DNA from: Lewinellaceae bacterium
GTDB taxonomy: Bacteria > Bacteroidota > Bacteroidia > Chitinophagales > Saprospiraceae
Assembly: GCA_020636405.1 (NCBI GenBank)
Contig: JACJXW010000008.1
Coordinates: 62,001 to 126,000, forward strand
Direction: 5' to 3'
DNA: 64,000 bases
The translations under genes and the position numbers were made by a program. Position 1 is the first letter of the stretch; the number at the start of each line of letters is the position of its first letter. The notes beneath the pieces were generated by a model, which did no database searches, was not told the origin of the DNA, and was given only the letters and a program-made list of their open reading frames with translations. Positions 16,887 through 26,648 of the stretch are shown here, piece by piece.

Positions 16887-19800
16887 ATGAGAATAGTTGT
16901 TTGTGCAATATTTGCTTCCCTCATTTTCAGTTGCAGCTCCGAACAAGATCCTACCCCAGGCAAAACCTTGTTTACCCAGCTTTCTCCCGGTGAAACAGGT
17001 ATCGAGTTCATCAATAAAGTTGAAAACACGGAAGACTTCAACATCTTCAGCTACCGCAATTTTTACAACGGCGCCGGGGTCGCTATCGGCGATGTTAATA
17101 ACGACGGACTGGCCGATGTCTACTTCACCAACAATATGGGCAAGAACAAGCTCTTCCTGAACAAAGGCAACCTGAAGTTTGAAGATATCACCGAGCAGGC
17201 AGGTGTCGGCGGCACCAAAGCCTGGAGCACCGGCGTGGTGATGGTTGACATCAATAACGACGGCTGGCTCGACATTTACGTCTGCAACGCAGGATACGTT
17301 AAAGGAGACGATCAGGAAAATGAGCTGTTTATCAATAATGGAAGCCTCCCCCCAGCCCCCTCCGAAGGAGGGGGGGAAAGCCCCTCCCCGGCCCTCCCCC
17401 AAGGGGAGGGAGAAGGCTCAGGGGGGGCTGCCCGATCGGAGCAAGGCTCCTCCCCCCTCGGGGGAGATTGGGCGGGGGCTTTTTCTGAAAAAGCCGCCGA
17501 ATACAACCTCAACGAAAACGGCTACACCACCCACGCCGCCTTCTTCGACTATGACCTCGACGGCGACCTCGACGTCTACATTCTCAATAACAGTTTTATG
17601 CCGGTCAATACCCTCAATTACAGCAATAAGCGGGAACTGTACGCCAAAGACTGGCCGGTAAAGGACTTTCTGAAAGGTGGCGGCGACAAACTGCTCCGCA
17701 ACGACAACGGTAAGTTTACGGATGTGACCCAGCAGGCCGGCATTTACGGCAGCCTCATCGGCTTCGGACTTGGCATTACCATTGGTGATATCAACGGTGA
17801 CCACCTGCCCGATATGTACGTCTCCAATGACTTCTTCGAGCGCGATTACCTCTACATCAATCAGGGCGACGGCACTTTCCGGGAAGACATCAAGAACTGG
17901 ATGGAGCACATCAGCTCCTTCTCGATGGGCGCCGATATGGCCGACATCAATAACGACGGCTATCCCGAGATCTTCGTTACCGACATGCTTCCGGATGACG
18001 AATTCCGCCTCAAGACCACTACCGTTTTTGACAATTATAACGTTTACTACCTGAAACTCCAGCGCGATTTCTACCACCAGTATATGCAGAATACCCTGCA
18101 ACTGAACAACAAAGACCAATCCTTCAGTGAGATCGCTAACTACAGTGGCGTTTCTTCTTCCGACTGGAGCTGGGGCGCCTTGCTCTTTGACGCTGATAAC
18201 GACGGATATCGGGATATCTATGTCTGCAACGGCATTTATCAGGATGTGACCGACCAGGACTTCATCGACTTCTTTGCCAATGAAGTGATCCAGAAAATGG
18301 CGCTGACCGGCAAAAAGGAGGAGATCCAGAATGTACTGGACAAGATGCCCACCACTCCGCTGCTCAATAAGTTTTTCCTGAATAAGAAAGACCTCACTTT
18401 CGAAGATGCAGGTGAGGCTTCCGGATTCGATAAACCTTCTTATTCCAATGGCGCCGCCTACGCCGACCTCGACAACGACGGCGACCTCGACCTGGTGGTC
18501 AACAACCTCAACCAGGAGGCATTCGTATTCCGCAACAATAGCGAGTCTTTGCGCAACCATCACTACCTGAAGGCCCGCCTGAAGGGTTCAGGCAACAATA
18601 CTTATGCCATTGGAGCCAAGGTGTTCGTTTACTGCGGCAAGGAAAAGCTCAACTTCCAGCTCATTCCCACTCGCGGCTTTCAGTCCTCCATCGATTATAC
18701 CCTGACTTTCGGCCTGGGAGAAGCCACTCAGGTAGACTCTCTGGTGGTAATCTGGCCGGACCGCACCCAGTCCCTCCTCCCGAGCCCCCCGATCGATACC
18801 ACTTTGCTGATCGATTACAACCAGGTGGAACGTTGGCAGGCAGGTAGGCCCGCTCCACTGCCCGGATCGGATGAGGGCCTGCTCAAGGAGGTGCGTTCGC
18901 CTTTTGATGCTCATAAAGAAGACGATTTCATCGACTTCTTCCAGGAGGGGCTTTCCCCGCGCATGTTGTCCAGGGAAGGCCCCAAAGTGGCCGTGGCCGA
19001 TGTCGATGGCGACGGGCGGGAAGACGTGTACATTTGCGGAGCAAGCCGTTCTTCCGGCAGGCTTTACCTCCAGAAGGGCGGGGGCTTCACGCTAGCCCAG
19101 GTGAAGGCCTTCGAAGAAGACAACAATTATGAGGATACCGCGGCAACTTTCTTCGATGCAGATGGCGATGGCGACCAGGATCTATTCGTTGGCTCCGGTG
19201 GCAACCACATGCTGGTAGGTTCCAATTTCATGCAGGACCGCATCTACCTCAACGACGGCCGGGGCAGCTTTACGGAGGCGGTAGACGCCTTGTCCGGCAA
19301 TGGGTTTAACACGGCTGTTGCCGTCCCGCTGGACTTCGATGAAGATGGCGACCTCGACCTTTTCGTCGGCAGCCGAAGCATCCCCAACCAATACGGCCAG
19401 CCCCCCCGCAGTTTCCTGTATCAGAACGACGGACAAGGCCGTTTTAAAGATGTGGCTAAAGACTTCGCTCCTGCTCTTCAGAATATTGGGATGGCCACCG
19501 GAGCCGGCCTGGTGAACCTGTTGGGGGATGAACGCCCCGAGCTTGTGATTATCGGAGAATGGATGGCGCCCCAGATTTTTCGGGTGGAGAACGGAAAGCT
19601 GGAGAAAGCGGCGTCTAACCTGGATGATTATTCCGGATGGTGGTTCGGCATGGCTGCCGATGATGTCGACGGGGACGGCGACCTGGACCTCATCCTGGGC
19701 AACCGGGGAGAGAACTTCTACTTTACAGGAACAAAAGAAAACCCCGCCAAATTGTGGATCTATGATTTTGACCTCAACGGCACCTTTGAAAATGTCATTA

Positions 19801-20363
19801 CCCGCAGGGTCGATGGCAAAGACATGCCGGTTCCCATGAAGAAAGAGCTCACCGAGCAGGTCGTCAGCCTGAAAAAACAAAACCTGAAACATACCGAATA
19901 TGCCACTAAAGCTATTCAGGACCTCTTTCCCGCACGCCTGATCGAACAAGCGCTCGTGCTCGAAGGCACTTACTTCCGCTCGGCAGTAGCGCTCAATGAG
20001 GGGGATGGGCAATTCAACCTCCAGGCCCTGCCCAGAGAGGTTCAGTTCTCCTGCGTTTGTGGCATCTACTGCACCGACCTGGATGGCGACTCCCGCAAGG
20101 ACCTTATCCTGGGGGGGAACGATGGCGGCTTTATGCCTCAGTTTTCCAAACTGGACGCGAGCTTCGGCCACGTCCTGCTCAACAAAGGGGATGGCGCCTT
20201 TGAACGACTGGACAACCGCGATACCGGCTTTTTTATCCGGGGCGATATTAAACAATTGGCAGGAATAAAAATTAATAATCAGGAGTACCTGCTCACAGCC
20301 ATCAATGGCCAGAAACCCAGGTTGTTCAAACTTCCCGCCGAGGAAGGCCGCCTGGAGAATTAG
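16887..20363 (+). CDS. FG-GAP/VCBS-repeat, ASPIC/UnbV-domain lipoprotein (copy 1)
   Basis: A predicted surface lipoprotein of 1158 residues with a lipobox near LIFSC (Cys16). It consists of many FG-GAP/VCBS repeats, each with a DxDxDG-type calcium motif such as DVNNDGLADVYF, DYDLDGDLDVYI and DLDNDGDLDLVV. An ASPIC/UnbV domain is near the middle (AIGAKVFVYC to VDSLVVIWPD). A second VCBS block follows to the C-terminus. This layout matches the CRTAC1/UnbV-type proteins often found with SusC/SusD genes in marine Bacteroidota. The function is unproven; the repeats probably form a calcium-bound beta-propeller for binding. An unusual Pro/Ser/Gly-rich stretch of about 46 residues interrupts the first propeller (17343-17480) and is absent from the tandem paralogue. 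Confidence 0.88.
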   Translation: MRIVVCAIFASLIFSCSSEQDPTPGKTLFTQLSPGETGIEFINKVENTEDFNIFSYRNFYNGAGVAIGDVNNDGLADVYFTNNMGKNKLFLNKGNLKFEDITEQAGVGGTKAWSTGVVMVDINNDGWLDIYVCNAGYVKGDDQENELFINNGSLPPAPSEGGGESPSPALPQGEGEGSGGAARSEQGSSPLGGDWAGAFSEKAAEYNLNENGYTTHAAFFDYDLDGDLDVYILNNSFMPVNTLNYSNKRELYAKDWPVKDFLKGGGDKLLRNDNGKFTDVTQQAGIYGSLIGFGLGITIGDINGDHLPDMYVSNDFFERDYLYINQGDGTFREDIKNWMEHISSFSMGADMADINNDGYPEIFVTDMLPDDEFRLKTTTVFDNYNVYYLKLQRDFYHQYMQNTLQLNNKDQSFSEIANYSGVSSSDWSWGALLFDADNDGYRDIYVCNGIYQDVTDQDFIDFFANEVIQKMALTGKKEEIQNVLDKMPTTPLLNKFFLNKKDLTFEDAGEASGFDKPSYSNGAAYADLDNDGDLDLVVNNLNQEAFVFRNNSESLRNHHYLKARLKGSGNNTYAIGAKVFVYCGKEKLNFQLIPTRGFQSSIDYTLTFGLGEATQVDSLVVIWPDRTQSLLPSPPIDTTLLIDYNQVERWQAGRPAPLPGSDEGLLKEVRSPFDAHKEDDFIDFFQEGLSPRMLSREGPKVAVADVDGDGREDVYICGASRSSGRLYLQKGGGFTLAQVKAFEEDNNYEDTAATFFDADGDGDQDLFVGSGGNHMLVGSNFMQDRIYLNDGRGSFTEAVDALSGNGFNTAVAVPLDFDEDGDLDLFVGSRSIPNQYGQPPRSFLYQNDGQGRFKDVAKDFAPALQNIGMATGAGLVNLLGDERPELVIIGEWMAPQIFRVENGKLEKAASNLDDYSGWWFGMAADDVDGDGDLDLILGNRGENFYFTGTKENPAKLWIYDFDLNGTFENVITRRVDGKDMPVPMKKELTEQVVSLKKQNLKHTEYATKAIQDLFPARLIEQALVLEGTYFRSAVALNEGDGQFNLQALPREVQFSCVCGIYCTDLDGDSRKDLILGGNDGGFMPQFSKLDASFGHVLLNKGDGAFERLDNRDTGFFIRGDIKQLAGIKINNQEYLLTAINGQKPRLFKLPAEEGRLEN
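17343..17480. repeat. GC-rich palindromic element inserted in frame in a VCBS/ASPIC gene
   Basis: About 138 bp (46 codons) lying between NNG and FSEKAAEYN, where the family normally has only a short DGT-like link. The DNA is a chain of GC-rich hairpins, for example CCCCCTCC/GGAGGGGG, CCCTCCCC-CAA-GGGGAGGG and CTCCCCCC/GGGGGAG, and its ends are roughly inverted (AAGCC.. and ..GGGGGCTT). It encodes a Pro/Gly/Ser/Glu-rich peptide (PSPALPQGEGEG). Several frames are open through it. It looks like a mobile palindromic repeat of the protein-inserting kind known from Rickettsia (RPE), here in a Bacteroidota gene. Confidence 0.75.
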
Positions 20364-20463
20364 ATCATATAATTCAAGCGCTGATTTATTCCATTTCGCT
20401 TATGTTCCATTAGCGCTGAATTAGGATGCTGGCTTGTTTTACAAAAATCGAAATACACTCACT

Positions 20464-23400
20464 ATGATAAGGAAATCAATGAAATGGATGATCGCACTGA
20501 TCGGGATCGTTGCTTTGGCTTTGTCCATTTCCAGTTGTTCCGGCAATAGAGGAGAGGAGTACCAGTTCCAATTGCTCAGGAAAGAGGCCACCGGGCTGGA
20601 TTTTCAGAATGAGCTCAGGCAGACGCCTGAATTTAACGCACTGAATTACGCTTACTACTTCAATGGAGGAGGTATTGCCGCCGCTGATTTCAACCAGGAT
20701 GGCCTGGAAGACCTTTTCTTCACCAGCAATATGGGCCCCAATAAACTTTTCCTCAACCGTGGCGGCTTCCAATTCGAGGACGTAACTGAAGTGGCCGGTA
20801 TGGCCGGTATGGGGGGGTGGACTTCCGGCGCTTCCGTGGTGGACATCAACAACGATGGCCTGCAGGACATTTACGTTAGCCAATTGGGGGATTTCAACGG
20901 CATTAAGGGGCGCAATCAGCTCTACGTCTGCCAAAAGGTGGAGGATGGAGTACCTGTTTATCTGGACGAGGCGCCGGAATACGGCCTGGCGCTGGTAGGT
21001 TTTTCCACCCAGGCAGCCTTCTTTGATTACGACCTCGATGGCGACCTGGATATGTACCAGCTCAACCACTCCCTGCACCAGAACGGCACCTTCGGCCAGA
21101 AAAAAACCTTCGACGGTACCCAACACCCTCTTGCCGGCGATAAACTCATGCGCAATGACGGCGGCCGGTTTACCGACGTCACCCTGGAGTCCGGCATACT
21201 GAGCACCGTGGTCGGCTACGGCCTCGGTGTAGCCACCGGCGACATCAATCTGGACGGCTGGCCGGACATCTACATCGGCAACGACTTTCACGAAAATGAT
21301 TACCTCTACATCAATCAGAAAGACGGTACGTTTAAAGAGTCGCTAAACGATCAGATGATGCATACCAGCCGCTTCTCCATGGGGGTGGATATGGCCGATA
21401 TTAACAACGATGGCTTCGACGAGGTGGTCTCCCTGGATATGCACCCCGACGACCCGGTGATCCTGAAGAGTGCTCAGGGCGAGAACGCCTATGATGTGTA
21501 CAACTTCAAACTGGGCTATGGCTACAATTATCAATATGCCCGCAATAACCTGCAACTGAACCGGGGGGACGGTACCTTCAGCGAGATCGCACTCTTTGCC
21601 GGGATGTATGCTACAGACTGGTCCTGGGCTTCCTTATTCCTGGATTTCGACCACGATGGGTATAAAGACCTTTTCATCAGCAACGGCATCCCCCGGCGCC
21701 TGAACGACCTGGATTACATCAAGTTCCGGGCCAACAATGAGATCCGCTTTAAGGCCCATTACAACCGCATGGAAGAAGAGGACCTGGCCGTCGTGGAGAA
21801 AATGCCCGAGATCAAGATACCCAACCGGTTTTTCCGCAATAGCGGGCAGCTCCGGTTCGAGGACATCGCGAGCCGGATACAGGGTAATGTCCCTACCTAT
21901 TCCAACGGCGCTGTGTATGTTGACCTGGATGCCGACGGCGACCTGGACCTGGTAACCAATAATATCGAAGATGAGCCCTTTGTATATAAGAACCTGACGA
22001 TTGAACACCACAAAGAACACCACGATTTCCTCGCTGTGAGCTTGCAGGGGCCGCCCCGGAACATCAATGCCATCGGCGCCCGGCTGGTCGTGTTCAAAGG
22101 AAAGGAACGCCTGGCCGCCGAGCATTTTCCGGTAAGAGGGTTCCAGTCCAGTGTATCGGTAAGCCGCCTTCACCTGGGCATCGGAGATGCGGGTACAGTG
22201 GATTCGGTACTGCTTATTTGGCCGGACCATACCTACCAGCGGCTGGATGGGGTACAGTACAACCAATGGATCACTCTGAAATGGAAACCGGGCTTGCCAG
22301 AATTTGATTTTAAGGCCCTTATCCCTCCTTCTTCTTTGGAGTGGAAAGTAAAGGACGTTACCAGCGAAGTGGCGTTGAACTTCCGGCATGAGGAGAACGC
22401 CTACATTGATTTCAACCGGGAAACACTCATCCCCCATATGGTGTCGGCGGAAGGGCCCGCCCTGGCCGTTGGTGATATTAACGGCGATGGGTTGGAGGAT
22501 GTCTTCCTGGGCGGCGCCAAACGTAAGAAAAGCCAGTTGTACTATCAATCGGCGGATGGGAAGTTCTTTGAAAATACTCCTTCGGTGATGCTTCAGGACA
22601 GTCTGTTCGAAGATGTAGACGCTGCGTTTGCCGACCTGGACAACGACGGTGACCTGGACCTCGTAGTGGCGAGTGGCGGCAATGAATTCTGGAACCAACA
22701 CGAAGCCTTGAAGCAGCGCGCCTACATCAACGACGGCGCCGGTAACTTCCAGGTGAACAAAGATATTTTTCCGGGAGCATTCCTGACCGCCTCCTGCGTC
22801 CTGCCCGCTGATTTCAACGGCGACGGCCTGGTGGATTTCTTCTTCGGCGGACGCGCAGTGCCCTGGAACTATGGCAAAACGCCGGAATCTTACCTGTTCC
22901 TCAACAAGGGGCAGGGGCAGTTCGAAGATGCTACGGAGGCTTATGCCAAGGGCCTGCGCAATGTGGGCCTGGTGAAGAACGGCGCCTGGGCCGATATTGA
23001 CCAGGACGGTGACGCCGACTTACTGCTTGCGCTGGAATGGGACGCCATACAGATCTTCCTCAACCAGGGAGGGAAACTGGAAAAAACACCCCTCAATGAT
23101 AGGAAGGGATGGTGGAACTTCATTCTGCCCTACGATTTTGACCAGGACGGCGACCTGGATATTCTGGCAGGCAACCTGGGCGAAAATTCCAAACTGCGGC
23201 CCACCCGGGAAGAACCAGTGCGCATGTATGTCAACGACTTCGATGAAAACGGGCAGATCGAACAGGTCCTGACTTATTATATGAAGGGGAAAGAGGTGCC
23301 CTTCGCCAATTACGAGGAGGTCACTAAACAGCTGGTGTCCCTGAAGAAGAAATACCTCTTCGCCAAAGATTTTGCACATGCCTCCCTTTCTGAACTATTC

Positions 23401-23829
23401 GGAGAAAAAGAGCTTGCGGCATCCACTGTTTGGGAAGTCAATACGCTGCAAAGTATGTACTTTGAAAATACGGGCGACGGCCTGAATTTCAAGGCGCACA
23501 CCCTGCCTGATGAGCTTCAGTTCTCCGCTATGAAGGCCGCCTCGTTGTACGACTTCGACAGCGATGGTAAGGTAGATGTGCTCATGGGCGGCAATTTCTA
23601 CGAGAACAATATTGAGATGGGAAGATACGATGCCAACTTCGGCAATGTGCTCTCCATCGGCGCCGGCGGCAGCTTTGATGTGCAACCTTTGGGCAGCCTG
23701 AAGATCACGGGGCAGGTCCGGCGGATCCGGCCTGTGCGTATTGCTGGCCGGCTGTGTTTTATCCTGGCCCGGAATGACGATACCGTTATTGTCATCCGGC
23801 CTTCTTCGGCTGATAAGGACTTGTTGTAG
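20464..23829 (+). CDS. FG-GAP/VCBS-repeat, ASPIC/UnbV-domain lipoprotein (copy 2)
   Basis: A tandem paralogue of the preceding gene, about 1121 residues from ATG 20464. That start gives a lipoprotein signal, ALIGIVALALSISSC (Cys25); an in-frame start 30 bp upstream is less likely. VCBS/FG-GAP calcium motifs recur (DFNQDGLEDLFF, DYDLDGDLDMYQ, DLDADGDLDLVT, DFDSDGKVDVLM). The ASPIC/UnbV domain is visible as INAIGARLVVFKG and VDSVLLIWPDHTY. Order and length match copy 1, apart from the element inserted in copy 1. It starts 100 bp after copy 1 on the same strand, so it is probably in the same operon. It is likely a surface binding protein linked with the SusCD pair; the ligand is unknown. Confidence 0.88.
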   Translation: MIRKSMKWMIALIGIVALALSISSCSGNRGEEYQFQLLRKEATGLDFQNELRQTPEFNALNYAYYFNGGGIAAADFNQDGLEDLFFTSNMGPNKLFLNRGGFQFEDVTEVAGMAGMGGWTSGASVVDINNDGLQDIYVSQLGDFNGIKGRNQLYVCQKVEDGVPVYLDEAPEYGLALVGFSTQAAFFDYDLDGDLDMYQLNHSLHQNGTFGQKKTFDGTQHPLAGDKLMRNDGGRFTDVTLESGILSTVVGYGLGVATGDINLDGWPDIYIGNDFHENDYLYINQKDGTFKESLNDQMMHTSRFSMGVDMADINNDGFDEVVSLDMHPDDPVILKSAQGENAYDVYNFKLGYGYNYQYARNNLQLNRGDGTFSEIALFAGMYATDWSWASLFLDFDHDGYKDLFISNGIPRRLNDLDYIKFRANNEIRFKAHYNRMEEEDLAVVEKMPEIKIPNRFFRNSGQLRFEDIASRIQGNVPTYSNGAVYVDLDADGDLDLVTNNIEDEPFVYKNLTIEHHKEHHDFLAVSLQGPPRNINAIGARLVVFKGKERLAAEHFPVRGFQSSVSVSRLHLGIGDAGTVDSVLLIWPDHTYQRLDGVQYNQWITLKWKPGLPEFDFKALIPPSSLEWKVKDVTSEVALNFRHEENAYIDFNRETLIPHMVSAEGPALAVGDINGDGLEDVFLGGAKRKKSQLYYQSADGKFFENTPSVMLQDSLFEDVDAAFADLDNDGDLDLVVASGGNEFWNQHEALKQRAYINDGAGNFQVNKDIFPGAFLTASCVLPADFNGDGLVDFFFGGRAVPWNYGKTPESYLFLNKGQGQFEDATEAYAKGLRNVGLVKNGAWADIDQDGDADLLLALEWDAIQIFLNQGGKLEKTPLNDRKGWWNFILPYDFDQDGDLDILAGNLGENSKLRPTREEPVRMYVNDFDENGQIEQVLTYYMKGKEVPFANYEEVTKQLVSLKKKYLFAKDFAHASLSELFGEKELAASTVWEVNTLQSMYFENTGDGLNFKAHTLPDELQFSAMKAASLYDFDSDGKVDVLMGGNFYENNIEMGRYDANFGNVLSIGAGGSFDVQPLGSLKITGQVRRIRPVRIAGRLCFILARNDDTVIVIRPSSADKDLL

Positions 23830-23942
23830 GCTCTGGCCGTTCGGAATCCAGAAGGGCTGTCCTCCGCGGGAAATTGTCAAATTTGATCCGGATGCTCAAC
23901 AGCAATAATTAACAACACTATTCAATAAAACTGACAACAGGC

Positions 23943-24638
23943 ATGAATCAAAATTTGAGGCTGATAGCAGCCACCTTGTTCCTGCTGGCTTTGTGGGGAT
24001 GCAAAATTGACGACGACAGTAGCCAGCCACAACGCAATATTTACAACTTCCAGAAAGGTGTTTCCCTTGATCCGTTCAAGAAAGAATACAATGTCGGCGA
24101 TATTTTCTGGATGGAAGTAACCATCCCGGGAAAAACTATGGAAGACCTGGTTACGGGTGAAGATATTCTGATCAGTAACGCCACCTTTAATATCATCCTG
24201 AGCTCGGAAGTGCTTTCCGAAGCCCCCACGCCCCAGTCTTCCATCCGCTTTGATGCCGTTCAACAGAGTGGCGAACTGGTCAAAGGGGAAGATTTTGAAA
24301 ATAATGCCGATGCATCCCTGCGCTTTGGGTGCCCGGAAGACGACTACAATATGCGGATCGGCTTGCAGTTGAAGGAGGAGGGCAATTACCTGCTCTTCCT
24401 TAACAAGGAGGAGGTCGTTACCCTGGTTTTCTTCACCGATGATTCTGATTGTACTATTCAGAATATTTTCCCTCCGCCGGCGGAAGCCGACCTGGGTAAC
24501 GTATTGTTCACCTTCGACGTTGAAGACAACAACCTGGATGTTTTCGAGTCTTTGGTGGGAACCGCTCAGAACCCCGTCATCGAAAGCTACCGCAAGGCGC
24601 TGGAGAATAAAACGGCCTTTTTCCTGCCGGTTCGGTAG
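23943..24638 (+). CDS. lipoprotein of unknown function at the end of the SusCD/VCBS locus
   Basis: A predicted lipoprotein of 231 residues, with signal and lipobox MNQNLRLIAATLFLLALWGC (Cys20). The mature part is acidic and seems beta-rich (FWMEVTIPGKTM, FNIILSSEV, MRIGLQLKEEGNYLLFL). I recognise no family. It starts 113 bp after the second VCBS/ASPIC gene on the same strand and is the last gene of the plus-strand locus beginning with susC. In such loci a small lipoprotein often serves as an extra surface binding protein; that is inference from position. The convergent T9SS gene ends 71 bp away. Confidence 0.65.
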   Translation: MNQNLRLIAATLFLLALWGCKIDDDSSQPQRNIYNFQKGVSLDPFKKEYNVGDIFWMEVTIPGKTMEDLVTGEDILISNATFNIILSSEVLSEAPTPQSSIRFDAVQQSGELVKGEDFENNADASLRFGCPEDDYNMRIGLQLKEEGNYLLFLNKEEVVTLVFFTDDSDCTIQNIFPPPAEADLGNVLFTFDVEDNNLDVFESLVGTAQNPVIESYRKALENKTAFFLPVR

Positions 24639-24709
24639 GGCTTCTCGGGAGGAGGATGGGAAGAAGAATATCTCAAAGCCCCTGGCCAATACACCAATAC
24701 ACTGCCCCT

Positions 24710-26587
24710 TTACCTCAGCAATACCAAATCCCCCTGCCTCCTTTGCCCCTGTGTCCCCTGGAACTCCTGGTAGGACAACTGGTAGAAGTACACTTCTGAC
24801 GGCGCCGGCAGGCCGTCGAAGGTGCCGTCCCATCCTTTTTCGGGGTCCTGGCTCTCGAAGACGAGCTGGCCCCAGCGGTTGAATACCTGCAGGTTGTAGG
24901 CCGGGAAGGGGCACTGCAGGATGGGCGCGAAGAAGTCGTTCACCCCGTCTCCGTTGGGGGTGAAGGCGTTGGGGATGGCCAGGCAGGGCTCGCACCAGCG
25001 AATGGTAATGGAGTCTACCAGTACGCAATCTTCTACTAGTGCTTTGACGAGGTATCGATCCGGTTTTACCACTTCGTAGAAAGGGCTCTGAGCACCATCC
25101 TGCCAAAGGTAGAGGGAAGCACCTTCCAACGTGGCATCCAGCAGCAGAACATCTTGCTCGCACAGGGCCGTATCGGCGGGCAGCCCCTCCCAGTCGGCAA
25201 CCGGCAGCCGTACCTGTATGCTGTCACTCGCCCGGCACTCGCCTAAACTGGCGGACACCCAGTAGGCGCCGGAGGCAGAGACAGTGAGGGACGTTTCATT
25301 GCTTCCATCGCTCCACGCTATATCAAAACCGTCGGGCGGTTCGGGGATAGAAAGGGTAAACTGGCCCGCATCGCATACGGTGGTATCCGATGGTAACGCA
25401 AAGGTGGGGATAGCCGATAATTTGACCACCCAGAAGTCGTCCTCTCCGATGGGGTTGGAGATGTCTCCATCCGTTGACCGGCTGATGCCGGAAAGTAACA
25501 GGCTACCGTCGGCAGCCAGAGCGATGGCCTCAGCCAGGTCGCCCTGGCTGCCTCCGAAGCCGAGGTGCTGACGGATCTGGCCCTCCGGGTTGATCTCCGC
25601 CAGGCTGTAGTCGCGGCTTGAGGCCATGAACAAAACTTCCTCTCGTTGGGACAAGATGAACATCTGCCCTTCCAGGCCAACCTGGAAGTCAGCCACGTAC
25701 TGGGCTGCGCCCAGGTTGTACCGTTGTTCCCAGATGATCTCTCCCTGGCTGGAGAGCCGCAGGGCGATGGCACTCAGGTCTACAGATCCGTAGGTGTTTC
25801 CTGCCAGCAACAGGCTCCCGTCATCCAGTTCCTGGATCTTTGCCGGTAGTAGGAAAAACGGAAGCGGGATGCTGTCCCGGAAAATGCCCCCTTCATCCAT
25901 GCGGACAATATGGGAGCCGGTAGTAAGAAAATAGGTGTTGCTACTGGCCCGGCTCAACGGACAAGAGGGAAAGAAGTGATCGTAATACCGGGTCCAAAGC
26001 AGATTGCCGGCAGCATCAAACCGGGTGATCTGGCGGAACGCAGAGCTGGAACTGGTGCTGGCTCCTGAACTGCCCAGGGCAATGCAACCCCCATCGGAAG
26101 TGGGGTGGGCCTCATAGGCAAAATCATTGCCGTCCCTTCCAAAGCTGTGCTGCCACAGAATGGCGCCGTCCTCGTCGAGCTTCAGCACCCAGGCGTCGCC
26201 GGCCCCCTCGTGAGTAGTCACATCCTGTCCCGGTTCCCCGGATGTGCCGCAGAGGATGTAACCGCCATCCACCGCTGTTGCCGACCGGGCATTATCCTTG
26301 CCTGGGCCCCCATAGTGTCGGCTCCACAGGACGTCGCCCCGGGCATCGAGTTTCAGGACGGCCATATCTTGATCCCCATAGTTGCCGGGCAGGTGGCCGT
26401 CATCAGAACGAGTGCCGCCGAATAAGAGGTAACCGCCGTCGTTGCTGTTGATGATGCCACCATAGAATTCATCGGCCGTACCGCCGTAGCTTCTTTCCCA
26501 TTCCATGCCCGGGCAGTTCTCATAACTTTGGGTGAAACCTTTGAGCGCAGTGAAGATGAACAAAATCAGCGTAAGGTGTTGTTTCAT
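24710..26587 (-). CDS. T9SS type B sorted (gliding-motility-associated C-terminal domain) secreted protein
   Basis: A secreted cell-surface protein of about 625 residues exported by the type IX secretion system. A signal peptide MKQHLTLILFIFTALKGFTQ begins at ATG 26587; a longer frame upstream has no signal and is rejected. The body holds repeated SYGGTADEFYGG, HYGGPGKDNA and HSFGRDGNDFAYE units (WSRHYGG-type, Asp/Gly-rich), a predicted propeller seen in Bacteroidota surface proteins. An Ig-like part is followed by the CTD: AIPNAFTPNGDGVNDFFAP, NLQVFNRWGQLVFES, WDGTFDG and a final GDLVLLR. The gliding motility-associated domain is clear, but the cargo role is unknown. It is divergent from the aldo/keto reductase gene with a 61 bp gap. 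Confidence 0.88.
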   Translation of the reverse strand: MKQHLTLILFIFTALKGFTQSYENCPGMEWERSYGGTADEFYGGIINSNDGGYLLFGGTRSDDGHLPGNYGDQDMAVLKLDARGDVLWSRHYGGPGKDNARSATAVDGGYILCGTSGEPGQDVTTHEGAGDAWVLKLDEDGAILWQHSFGRDGNDFAYEAHPTSDGGCIALGSSGASTSSSSAFRQITRFDAAGNLLWTRYYDHFFPSCPLSRASSNTYFLTTGSHIVRMDEGGIFRDSIPLPFFLLPAKIQELDDGSLLLAGNTYGSVDLSAIALRLSSQGEIIWEQRYNLGAAQYVADFQVGLEGQMFILSQREEVLFMASSRDYSLAEINPEGQIRQHLGFGGSQGDLAEAIALAADGSLLLSGISRSTDGDISNPIGEDDFWVVKLSAIPTFALPSDTTVCDAGQFTLSIPEPPDGFDIAWSDGSNETSLTVSASGAYWVSASLGECRASDSIQVRLPVADWEGLPADTALCEQDVLLLDATLEGASLYLWQDGAQSPFYEVVKPDRYLVKALVEDCVLVDSITIRWCEPCLAIPNAFTPNGDGVNDFFAPILQCPFPAYNLQVFNRWGQLVFESQDPEKGWDGTFDGLPAPSEVYFYQLSYQEFQGTQGQRRQGDLVLLR

Positions 26588-26648
26588 TATTTTACTATTG
26601 AGAGCGTTTTTCCGGATTTCAAGATCCGGAAAGCTAAAAACCAATACT

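Noticed and set aside
17418..18563. Minus-strand frame opposite the first VCBS/ASPIC gene
   Set aside because: Antisense shadow of Asp/Gly-rich VCBS codons; it starts inside the inserted element and has low-complexity Val/Ile content.
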